Shown one piece after another: positions 11,301-21,687 of a stretch of DNA of 64,000 bases (positions within the stretch are counted from its first letter, which is position 1; each line of letters begins with the position of its first letter). The notes under the pieces are model-generated. The model ran no database searches. It had not been told where the DNA came from and was given only the letters and a program-made list of their open reading frames with translations. A program made the translations under genes and the position numbers. Source of the stretch: Bursaphelenchus xylophilus (lineage: Eukaryota; Nematoda; Chromadorea; Rhabditida; Aphelenchoididae); the NCBI GenBank assembly GCA_904066235.2, contig CAJFCV020000002.1:1054001-1118000 (forward strand), in the 5' to 3' direction.

Positions 11301-11749
11301 CAGGGAAAGTACCGCAAGTGCGACGCTCAGATTTTGATGAAACTTGGCACAAATTTAGAAGAATTTTTTATAAGACATATGCAAGAGTCCTAGCTCGCGC
11401 TTTGCAGAAACGACCAAGATTTTCCGATCTAAAGTCGGCGAAAATTTGACACTTTTTACCGAATTTTGGCACGAATAGTTTCATGCCGATTTCTGCTATA
11501 AAGGGTAATTTTTTCACAAAAAATGTATTTTTTCTACACGAAACTAGCAAAGTTATGGCCAAAAAAGTGTTTTTTCTCTGACCGCTCTCCGCGTTTATCG
11601 TACTCTCTCGGCGGGAGAGATCGTTCAATATCTCGGCGGCGCTTACAAAGTGTGAGCTAAAACTTTCAGGAATTGATGTTTATTTCATGCCCGACTTGTG
11701 TGCAAAATTTTCAAAAAATGTAAGCGTTGCACTTGGGGTGGTTCCTTTG
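11301..11749. repeat. Tc4/Tc5-like MITE family P, copy 1
   Basis: 449-bp inverted-repeat element with subterminal GTGCGACGCTCAGATTTT (left) and a degenerate inverse at the right. Flanks are TCA and TAA, so the presumed 3-bp duplication has one mismatch. Copies at 26504-26952 (also 449 bp) and 61763-62190 define the family. Confidence 0.82.
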
Positions 11750-12620
11750 TAAACATTGGGTTTAAAAGTGATTTTACATTAACCTAATCCTCAAAAGAAC
11801 CTGATCCCTCTTTGGTGACTTATTATACAGAAGCTTTTAGGCAGTATACCGGCAAAATTTCTTCCGGAAGGCGTATTTTCCCCGCCGTCGGAAAATAATG
11901 TCAAACAGCGATCAAACGAAAGACTTTTTTCCAAAACAGCAATCCCTTTGTAAGCTATCTTTCCACAATCAGCAAGGGCTGTTAACACAATGCTTGTCGA
12001 AAGCTCTTCCCATCAAAAATCGCACTACGTCTTCATAACTCGATTCGGGCAGCGATAACAACAAAGTCTTAACTGTAAGTCGAGATGACAAGCTGAGTAA
12101 AACTACATTTCCCCAAAAAGATTTTCGAGGCGAAAAATATTTTTTATGGAAGAGAAGAGCCCAGTTCGATTAAGCGCCAAATTTAAAAAACAGTTTTGAT
12201 AGGGCGAGGCGGCGATAACAAGGTGTTTCAAGGCGCGGTGTGTAAAGTCGAGAAGATTACTCGGGAAACAAAAGGTCTCAATGATGGGAAAAGTCGATAA
12301 AAAATCTCATAACGTTGTTTTATTGCCACTCCCTTTTCAATCGAGTTAATTAACCGAATTTACAGTCTATAACATTGCGGTAGACAAGTGACTAGGAATG
12401 AAAAAAAAGTGTGATGTTGGAAAAACGACGAAAAATTTTTTTTTAATACGCTACGTCCTAAAACTGTTTTCTTTTTAAAATGAAAATAACAATGATTCAC
12501 TATCAGTTAAGGAAAAGGTCATCAGATCAAAAGAAATAAAAACTTTTCGTTCAGTAGATTATAGAAGTTGTTTGAATCCAAAAGGCTTGATTTTGGGAAC
12601 TTTAATTTCGAAAGGTCACT

Positions 12621-13130
12621 GTACTAGGCGGGCTAAAATGTCTTGACTTGTCTGCACACTGCGCCGTCGTACGAAAAACTTTACTAATAAAATACACGGT
12701 GATAAATAAAAATATTGCGATTAAGCACAGTACAAAGTATAAATAAATCGTTTTGAAAACGGCAATCAAAGAAAAAAACAGTCGTTCCAGAAAGTGCATA
12801 GGCATTCTCACAAAGTGCCTGGATATTTTTCGCGGTCCGCACCGTGCACAAAAATTCGCGATTTTTTGCACCATGCACTCGCTTTTTTTGGTTTTGCACT
12901 GTTCACTTGAAATATCGCTGCTGCTGCGATTTGGCTCAAAAATGTGCAAACGGCTTTTTTGAGGTTTGCACGGTGCGCAAAGGCAGTTGAAAATCCGAAA
13001 TGCGTTGGCAAAAATTCGAGATGCAACATGTCCAGGCACTTTGTGAAAATGCTGATAGTAGCACCCTTCGATAACTTGTCGCAGCGACAACTCTTATTTT
13101 GAGCCGCATAAGACAAAAACCGCCTAGTAC
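12621..13130. repeat. foldback-type element with GTACTAGGCGG ends
   Basis: Starts GTACTAGGCGG and ends CCGCCTAGTAC. Next to the left end it has AAAATGTCTTGACTTG followed by GCACACTGCGCC, resembling the TIRs of the elements at 33469 and 43497. The interior has several GCAC-N-GTGC-like motifs. No coding sequence. Confidence 0.65.
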
Positions 13131-13645
13131 ACTCTCAATTATAGAACAACTCAAAAATTATGCCGTTAACTGAAAAATGTTAGCACCACTTTGTCCAAAA
13201 AATCACGACGAATTCCACAACCCAAAATCAGACCGTTTCACTTTATTCCACATTGCAGCCAATGCAGTATAGCCGGCGATTGTAAATAGTACCTTCATAC
13301 ACAAGATGATATACACTTGTAAAATTTTCCTACACCCCATTTTCCCTCCGTAGACGCATAGCTTCTGTACAGTCAAATTCTTCTCTTATTTTCTCCGTTC
13401 GCAGTCACTTACATGAGGGGAATGCGACCTGACAAGCTAGGGGAGCGATGAAAAAACAGCTGAAGCCAAAAAAACTGAGAACTTTTTTTTTGTTGATATT
13501 TCACTGGAAGTGTATAAAAAGTCATGCTGCCGCAGCAAACGACACATCCAAACAACTGAGAAAAATTGCAAATCTTGAAAATTTAAATTTATATTTTTTC
13601 AGAAATTTATTCGAATTTTAATTCTATTCAATTTTTTTTTAAATT

Positions 13646-16600
13646 CTATTCTATCTTAATTTCATGTCGTTTCCTTCTTTGGCGTCTTCGGAATAGAGTT
13701 CGCAGCACATAAAACAAATTCAGCGAAAATTGAATCAGACTGGTGGCGCTGATTCCGAGGAACAGCCCGAATTGGCCGCCAATCTCCGAAATGAAGCCGG
13801 GAACGGTGGTGGTTTTGAACTCGGCGTAGTACTCGTACTGAAAATGAGGGGTTTTAAAAATTGAATATCCGTGAGATTCGGCCGCAAAAATACAGTGGGG
13901 GACCTGATCGATTGGCAAAAAACGTTCCATTTTGTATCCGGGAAGTATCAGAAATGTGGCAAAATGCTTCCCTCTCCAACTAAAAATCTGTCTTGTGAAG
14001 GGCGCGCTTTTGAAATCGGAGTTTTTTCATTTGGAGAGGGAAGCATTTTACCACATTTTTGTTACTTCCCTGATGCAAAATAGTAGGGTTTTTTGCCATG
14101 AATCAAGTCCGTCACTGTAACCTTTGAAAAGTTATAGCCAAAAATATGTAGTTTTAATGTGGCAAAATGCTTCCCTCTCCAAGTGAAAAAACTCCGATTT
14201 CAAAAGCGATCTTTTCCCCTCTCCTTTGCTAGGGCTCTTGAAAATGAAGTTTTTTTCACTTGGAGAGGGAAGCATTTTGCCACATTTTTGATACTTCCCG
14301 GATGTAAAACGGTACGTTTTTTGCCACTGGATCAGGTAATGATTCTTACCTCAAGATCTTCAAATCCGTATTCAAGCTGGAAGTCGGGGAAATTCTTGTT
14401 GAAAATGTACTGTCTCGATGGGTTATCTTCGTCGAACTCGTGGTTGCAAGTGATTTCTGTCCTCTTGCATGCTGGCAGACACTGTAAACATTAGAAATTA
14501 CATATCAACAAGGGAAGTTTTTGCCGGAAAAACTGATTTTACTGTCTAGAGAGGCCTGCCAAACCTCAGTCCTAAAAAATTTCTAAATCTTAAAATTGAT
14601 GATTGATAAAAATCCGACTTTATAGCCCAAAAAAGTCATCTGCACAGTTCAAAACTTTTGTTTTCTCACAGTTCATACCGCCGAAATCACTCCGATGACT
14701 TTACGGAAGGACTAGTATATAAAGTGACGGACCTGATCCAGTGGCAAAAAACGTAGCATTTTGCATTCGAGAAGCATCAAAAATGTGGTAAAATACCTCC
14801 TTCTCCAAGTGAAAAAACTCGGATTTCGAAAGCGATCTTTTTCCCTCTCCTTTACTAAGGAAATGGCTCTTTAAAATGAAGTTTTTTTAACTGGAGAGGG
14901 AGGTATTTTGCCACATTTTTTTGATACTTCCCGGATGCAAAATGGTACGTCTTTTGCCACTGGATCAGGTCCGTCACTGCATCTCGGTATGATTAAAAAA
15001 ATAAAAAAAAGAATTTTTTTTAGGTCTAGACAACAGAAGCCACATCTTCGACCGCGCTGACTGTGATGACTTATATGAGTTGTCAAGTCAGCAGAATTCA
15101 TTTTTCAGACATTTAGGATTGTACTTTTTTTAGTTGGGGAGGGAGGTATTTTGCCACATTTTTAATACTTCCCGGATGCAAAATGGTACGCTTTTTGCGA
15201 CTGGATTAGGTCCGTCGCTCTATCTTCAAGAGAAAATCCGCTGGAATTTCTGCAGAATTCCAGCGAGCACACGTTCAAATATATCCATGAAAGTTCAGTT
15301 GTATATAGATTTGTGCCAGGCTTCAGTAAAATAGACTTCTCATATTCACGGCACTTTCAATTAACACAGTCAGTACGAAAATCCGGCTTACATCCGAAGC
15401 GTCGACACTCAAATTCTGCAGACTCTTATAATTCGAAGCCAACAAGCCCACCGGGCAAGTGTCGAGCTGATCATTCTTATGCGCCATGTAGAATACGGTA
15501 CAATTCAGCGGTCCAGTAATCCGATGATGAAGCCATTTGCGAATGTAACAATCATTCCGGCCGCCGTATTCATCCCCTCCGACGCAATTCTTGTTGCTGT
15601 CCAACATTTTGATGGCTCTCATTTTGCACGTGATGACGTTGTAGGCCCGATAATTGATGTAGAATCTGGGATATGTGGAGATTTCGCGTCGCGGCTGCGC
15701 TAGATATGCGATGACTTGGGGCTGAAAAAAATGGAGTTGAGGAAAATACAACGGCTTGCAAGAAATGGCATAGAGATTTAAGGCAAGAAAGAGAAAACTT
15801 GGCCAAGTTTTAACACGATTTGATGACAGATTCGGCATGAACTGCCTGGTCAGAACTATGACCTTACCTGTTTCTTATTTTTACTCGTCAACGGAGCATT
15901 TAGCTGCCTCATTTGAACAAGAAATCTTCCCCGATCAGCCACATCAGTCTGTGTGAAATTGTAACGCTTGAGGCGATAACAGCGTCCCCTCAACATCAGG
16001 TAGTACTCTTCAAAGATCTCGCAACAAGGCACAACCGTCCTGGAGTAACGGCATTTTGTGAAGAGCTGAAAAAATGAGAAATCTTATTAGTCATATCTTA
16101 CAGTGCGATAAACAAGAATGACAAACAAAAACCATGTCAGAAATAGTCATATTTTTTGTGATGACAATTCGCTACTTTGTAGAAAGCGTCCACTGAAAGC
16201 ATGACTCAAAAATATTCTTACATCTTCGCATCGATATCCAAACCGCTCAAAAAGATACTCATGAATATCCTCGACGTCCATTGTCTTTCGCCATTTTCTC
16301 AGCCAATACCGCAGCTTCTTATGATGGCCCACGGTAAGTTTATCAATTCTTTTATCCATGTTGGCAAAGCCAGAGTCAGCAATGACATAAGCGACCATCA
16401 TTTCCGCGAATTTGTCGGATATCCGCGGGAATTTGGATTGAATTTCTTTGATAACTTCTTCAAACCGAAGCGCATCGGGATTTTTTGGACAGATGATTAA
16501 AGAGGGATATTCGAGCTCCAGAACCTGAAGAAAGTAGAGCATTGTTACGCAAGGCAGACGCAAGGTAACAAAGACAAGTAAGTTTGCTATAATAGATAGA

Positions 16601-17016
16601 TTGCATGTCGTATTTTACCTGCTTAATTTTGAATGACGTGGCAGTTTGATGCTCCAAATACTCATCAAATGTGGTTCTTGTAGTCATGGCCGAAACCAGT
16701 GCAGTGATGACCAAAAATGTAATCCATATTGCTTGATATGAACGGGATATACCTTTCTAAAAACATGGTACTTTCTTTGTCAGCTAGACTATGGTATTTA
16801 CACACATTTAAAATAGACACCTACAGCCTCTATCGGCCAATAACTTACACTGAACGCCAACAACAGCCCATGAATCTCAGTCCCGCCGAAATATCGATCA
16901 AACAGCCTCGTCTTCAACTTGCATTTCACCCGCTTCTTTGGCTTCTTCAACTTTATCAAGTACGTCGAGCCATAGCCATCGGTTTCATCCGTGACGAACT
17001 CATCTGGATTAAACAT
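13646..17016 (-). CDS. DEG/ENaC-family cation channel subunit 1
   Basis: Seven exons (17016-16849, 16756-16619, 16524-16222, 16065-15868, 15721-15392, 14481-14350, 13837-13646), all phase 0, give 486 aa. TM1 is at ~60-85 (AIWITFLVITALV) and is followed by YPSLIICPK, the post-TM1 motif. The Cys-rich extracellular domain spans exons 3-6. TM2 in the last exon carries GLFLGIS, the G-x-S selectivity filter, at ~451-453. The protein should be a trimeric amiloride-type Na+ channel subunit in the plasma membrane. At under 500 aa it is shorter than MEC-4-type degenerins and closer to ASIC/acid-sensitive forms. Exon lengths nearly match those of the neighbour at 17268-20515. Its fifth intron holds family A MITEs and a captured foreign exon. 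Which subfamily it belongs to is not resolved. Confidence 0.92.
13892..14119. repeat. MITE family A, copy 4
   Basis: Complete copy in the last intron of DEG/ENaC subunit 1, CAGTGGGGGACCTGAT.. to ..CCGTCACTG. The central region is shortened. Confidence 0.88.
14156..14338. repeat. MITE family A, copy 5, lacking its left terminus
   Basis: Begins mid-element at TGTGGCAAAATGC and stops at GGATCAGG, just beside the exon at 14350-14481. Both termini are missing. Confidence 0.8.
14720..14980. repeat. MITE family A, copy 6
   Basis: Complete copy AAGTGACGGACCTGAT.. to ..CCGTCACTG, with TA on the left. It lies directly upstream of the duplicated exon at 15024-15086. Confidence 0.88.
15024..15086 (+). 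pseudogene. captured copy of exon 4 of the 31511-34480 gene
   Basis: A TTTTTTTAG acceptor is followed by 63 nt that match exon 4 of the plus-strand gene (34083-34145) at about 85%; shared peptide landmarks are GLDN-SHI and DDLYELSS. The donor has changed from GTAAGC to GTCAGC. It lies inside an intron of the minus-strand DEG/ENaC gene, between family A copies 6 and 7. The parental exon is also immediately preceded by a family A MITE. Confidence 0.85.
15125..15222. repeat. MITE family A, copy 7, right half only
   Basis: Starts at GTTGGGGAGGGAGG (centre of the element) and runs to CCGTCGCTC. It closes the segment that holds the captured exon. Confidence 0.85.
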
Positions 17017-17267
17017 TCAACCGAGTCGAAGATCTTATTAGAATCCCTTAGTATTCCAAGAATTGGTAAGGTTTGTTCCATCCAAAGCCATCCAAAACGA
17101 GGGCAGAATGGCTTAAGGATACGAGGAAGCGCCTACCGAAATAAGCCATGTTTGCCCGTTTCGCAATATCATCATTTATTTTGTGTCCTTCTGTGTATTT
17201 TGAAGGTTTCAAGACGCGTGAGAACCTTCAAAGACATGTGTCAAATTTCCTCCCGGTTCAAGGAAAT

Positions 17268-20200
17268 TCAGGCTGGCGGTTGTGAAGTTTTGAGGGTTTT
17301 TCGAAGCCTCTGAAGGCGTTCATGGAGGAAAACGTAGAGATTTAGAATCATTTGAGCGATACTCATCACGGTGACTCCGAGAAATAAACCCAGCTGACCG
17401 CCGACTTGTGAGACAAAGCCGGGAAGAGTGGTGATTCGAACTTCCGCGTAGTTTTCGTACTGAAAAAAGCGGGCTTTAAAAACATATCATCAAACAGCAA
17501 TGCTTGTCTTTAATCGAGTAGGTCGTCCAGAAAGTTCTGTCGTTTTCTTCATTGCTTTCTTTTACAAAGTTTGTTTGTTGTTCAAAGTGTACATATTTAT
17601 TTGATACGGCTTTTTCTCCTCTACAAATCTGTGTTTTTAGATTTGTTTTTTATTGTTATTTTTTATGTTTTTTCAGGCTCGAAAATGAACTAATAGAAGG
17701 CAAAAATTTGCGCTTACGGCACCTGAGTTTTTCGCCTTTCATCGAGGACAAAAAGCTACCTAGACATCATTGATTAATTTATTGTTATAATTAGTGTTTG
17801 CTCGTTTAAAAAATCTGTTCAAAAAACGACAGAACTTTCTGGACGACCTAATATATCGCCCGTAATGGGCCGCTGAGGCCACGGCAAATGTTTGAAAGCG
17901 CAAGATAAAACTTTAACAAATTGAGACGTCAAACTGAGATAAGCTAGAACCCTCCGGTGAATGGATTGGCAATTTGCCAAAAAAAGACGAAAAAACGTTT
18001 TGTCGGGGAAGAAATGGGGAATTTTTGGGGCGATAGAGTACGCTTTTGCGTGTCTTTTTTCTCTCTTTCTCTGCTAATCAAGACGAAGTGTAAAAAAACC
18101 GATAGCGAAGGGTCTATTCCGGTCACCGGACTCCTCAGTTTGACGCGCATGGCCCAGGCGCGACTAAATTTCAAAGCTTTCAGCAAAATCCGAGCGTCTT
18201 GCCTCGCGTTCCTCGTGGGCTAACTTGTAAACTACACATAAAAACTTGGAGCTGGTTGTGAGTCGATTGCAGAGAACTAGGACGGACACACTTACTTCCA
18301 AGTCCTCGTAATGAAGTTCCAATCTGTAAGGATGTGTTTCATTAAATCCCAGCGATCGTGAAGCTTCTGTGTTCCTCCGGACCACCTTATATTCCCTCTC
18401 TGACCGACTGCAGGCAGCCATGCACTGAAAACTCAACCGCACATCAAATACGCTCGAAAAATTACAAATTCAGAAAGTAAACAATATTTTCAACACCGCC
18501 ACCCCTTTCATAGAACGTATCCAGTACTTGACAGTATACTTTATACATATAGTAATACATCTTCTCGCTATACAAAATGCCCCTCTCAACAAACTTTTAA
18601 ACTTACAATATTTTCTTTTGTTGCCAGATCCAGAACGTTTTCATACGTCTTAGCGATCACGCCAGTCTCACAAACATCCACTCCGTGAGTCCGATACTGC
18701 ATGTAAAATGGAGTGCAATTATGCGGATTGACAAACTTCTCATACAGCCATTGACGGAGATAGCAAGCGGCTCGGCCGCGGGTCTCCCCGTCATCATGGC
18801 ACCTGGTGAAGTCGGGGTCCATGTCGAACATCCGCAGCTTTATAGAAATCTTAGTCGAGGCTTGTTTTGTAAGGTAATACCGAGGAAAGGTTGAAATCTC
18901 AGATCGAGGAGTGGCAAGGAAAGCGACGAGCTGGACCTGTATGTATATACACATGTGTGATTAGAAAAAACAAGTTTAACTTTGGATTACATCCATGTTA
19001 CTGATTATTGATTGTTAATTTTGTTCAATGTGAGTTGTGAAATAAAATTTAGCGACGAATATGAGTTGCATTTTTTTGTGGTCATACTGTATAGTCATAA
19101 CTAGATATTAGAGCTTTTTATCTTATATATTTTCCTGCAATTTTGCATGTCAAACATCAGTGATTCACAACTAAATATGGCTCTATCGCAAGGCTCGTTG
19201 AAATCTCTGGGGCTGACCAAAGCTAGTTTAAAGCGACTGGGCCGCGAACCATGTTTTTGTCAAAAGTTTTTCTCACGATTTACCAAAATTTCGGATGAAC
19301 AAAGCATTCCTTTAAGCCAAGCTATCAAGAAAAAAAGATTAGCCCCAAGATCAGCCATTAAGTCATCGAAATTTGAGCGTCGATTTAGCACCTTCATTAG
19401 TAGAGCTTCAATTTTACATAATACAGAAAGAAATTACCAGGCCTAAAAAAAAGGAAATTCCAAAACGCCTACCTGTTTCCCATCCTTGGCGGTTAAACTT
19501 GGCAGTTCGTTCATTCCGATGTAAAGCCGGCCATAGAAGCCGGGATCAGTCTGATAAAACTCTTTCATCCGAAAACAACGCCCTCTCAACATGACATAAT
19601 GACTTTCGAAGAGCTCGCAACAGTTTATTGTCAGCGCTCCCAACCGGCACTCTTTGAATAGCTAAAAATTCTTCATGACACTCGCTACCGCCAACTACAA
19701 GTACTAGATCAACCTCATCTAGCTGCAGATTGCTGTTTACCTGTGTGCAAGTGTAGCCATTGCCATGATGCTCAAACAAGTCTTCATAAAACTTCTTTTG
19801 ATCGCGCCTTCCCCGCCAGGCCTTTATCATCCGGTTGAATTTTGCAAAATGCTCCTCGCTTTTGTTTACCATAACATAGTGTGCGTTGACCAGCCCTGTA
19901 TCGCCAATGGCGTAGATTATTAGGTCGATGATTTGGGAGTCGTTGAGCATCGGAAGAACCTTGGTGATCTCCTTCTTGACTCGTTCAAAATTAAGGGCGT
20001 CCGGACTTTTTGGACAGATAATTACTGATGGAAATTCTAGTCGAGGAACCTGAAGGGGTTTTGCTCGTATGTGGCTGCGTAAAAATGCCTACCACATGTT
20101 TTGAATACGACGTCTCTAGTTGGTTTTGATAGTAATCAGCACACATATGAATGGTATTTACTATGGCGATACTTACTGCTACACAAAGTAATATGCTCCA

Positions 20201-20515
20201 ACCCAAATGACGATAGGTGTTTTGGGTCTGTAATAAAATTATATGTACTAAAACACAAACAAAAGCATGCTTGTTAAACGTAGCCACCACTTAGTAATCT
20301 TTATGATAACTCACAGAAATCGCTTCCTTAAGTCCGTGAAGCTCACTGCCGACAAAGTATCGACAATAACATCTCCTTCGCTTCTTCATGTTCTGATTGA
20401 AGATGTTGACAAAGTTCATTGGCAAAAAGATATAGCCGTTATCGCCAAACAGAAAGGAAACAACGCTGATATTGCTTCGCCGCCGACTTGAGGGCGGCGT
20501 TGTTTCATTCGACAT
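17268..20515 (-). CDS. DEG/ENaC-family cation channel subunit 2
   Basis: Seven phase-0 exons (20515-20315, 20227-20093, 20049-19741, 19661-19473, 18936-18607, 18424-18296, 17459-17268) give 494 aa. Exons 5 and 7 have exactly the same lengths as in subunit 1 (330 and 192 nt), so the genes arose by tandem duplication. The N-terminus is Ser/Arg-rich. TM1 is at ~75-95 (LGWSILLCVAVSIAIV) and is followed by FPSVIICPK. The Cys pattern matches the neighbour. TM2 has GLFLGVT where the filter is normally G-x-S, so the third filter position is Thr (~461). It is presumably a channel subunit that could pair with subunit 1. Intron 6 holds a mariner-type MITE, and intron 4 a plus-strand ORF. Confidence 0.92.
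17521..17848. repeat. mariner-type MITE
   Basis: 328 bp with inverted ends GGTCGTCCAGAAAGTTCTGT, flanked by TA on both sides (17519-17520, 17849-17850). The TIR resembles mariner ends. The interior is T-rich with no recognisable transposase. It sits in an intron of DEG/ENaC subunit 2. Confidence 0.85.
19147..19446 (+). CDS. possible nested small basic protein
   Basis: ATG-initiated frame of 99 codons on the strand opposite DEG/ENaC subunit 2, inside its fourth intron (18937-19472). The product is rich in Lys, Arg and Ser (for example IKKKRLAPRS) with three Phe/Cys patches, and no domain was recognised. The composition looks coding-like and there are no internal stops, but no splice or homology support is available. 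Confidence 0.25.
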   Translation: MSNISDSQLNMALSQGSLKSLGLTKASLKRLGREPCFCQKFFSRFTKISDEQSIPLSQAIKKKRLAPRSAIKSSKFERRFSTFISRASILHNTERNYQA

Positions 20516-21687
20516 CCTAAAAGACCAAAGTTTTACAACATCAAAACATGTTTTAACAACATCCCGCGTTCTTGGAAGGCACTACGAAATAGGTAAAAAA
20601 TATGTACTCAGGACATGGTAAACATTGGTGCCTTTCGCACCCAAAGGCTGTGAATATATTGAAGGATACGCATATTGATAAAGAGATGTGTAAGAATGCT
20701 GCATTACAAAAAATCCGCTTGCTTTACAGACCAATAAATAGCGACTGTTATGTTCAAATTAGCTGATGAGTTTCCGCAAGGCCCCCTTTCAGCCTGCCAG
20801 GTCATTTATAAATAAATTACAAGTCGTAGAAAATCTGTAGACATCCGGAAGTAGAGAACGTACCTTCACTACTCAAGAAATCTGAATCATGCCAAGCACA
20901 GGCTCCGCTTGTCGTTAAATACTTCCTGCTGATCAAAGAACACTCCGAGGAAAACACATGAATGGTTTGTAGAAAGTTTGCGCTTCGTAACTTGATCCTT
21001 TTTGTTCAACAAATTGTATATTCCCTCATCAAGGATTATATCGAGGCCAGACTGTGGGAGGAATGCGGAGTAAGAGGAGGTACGGTATCCCTAGTAGAAG
21101 CTTTTCCAGCAAGTATTATGCTGTAAACTAGGCGTGCCTCTTGGGGAGCTAATGCAGATAATTGAGATACTATGTAGAGTACATTAGCGTCTATCCGGGC
21201 CAGTTCGACCAATTCTTTTGCATTGGAAACTCCCAGGTACAGGTAAGTACACAAAGTCATTGAATTCATCCACCGGTTTCGATGTTACGGGATTTTTTTT
21301 TGTTCAAAAAATGGTAAAAATGACTGGTTAACCTCACTTTACGTCATTTATAGATATGGAAATTTAATCCGCAAAATCTAAGTGCCAACTATATTGTAAA
21401 AATTTCCTTTTGTAAGCAAATTTTGGCTGATTTTCAAGCATGCCCGCAGAATCTACATGCCTGTTTATTCTAGCTGCCCGTAAAGTGGTTCACCGCAAGT
21501 GCGAGCCCGCCGTTAACCGAATCCAGCATATAAAACGTGTCCGACACGCATTGAAAATTATGTGACAGTGGTGTTATGTAAGCAGTCAAAAACTTCGTCC
21601 GAAATATCATAGTACACATTATTCATCGACCAAAACAAATCATTTATTTCAACCAGATAAACAAATTAATATTAAATCCCAGATTGG
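20516..21687. other. intergenic region with possible decayed coding pieces
   Basis: On the minus strand the segments 21036-21250 (..LVELARIDANVLYIVSQL..) and ~21520-21610 (..SDTFYMLDSVNGGLALAV..) look coding-like. They lie in frames interrupted by stops and could not be joined by clean splice sites. They may be remnants of a gene. The rest, 20516-21030, shows nothing I can assign. Confidence 0.25.

Larger units (their letters stand above)
10848..13645. other. intergenic region between the MFS and DEG/ENaC genes
   Basis: No supported gene. It contains family A copy 3, a Tc4/Tc5-like MITE (11301-11749) and a GTACTAGGCGG-ended element (12621-13130). The remaining ~1.4 kb, including 11750-12620, is AT-rich with no structure I can assign. 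Confidence 0.6.
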
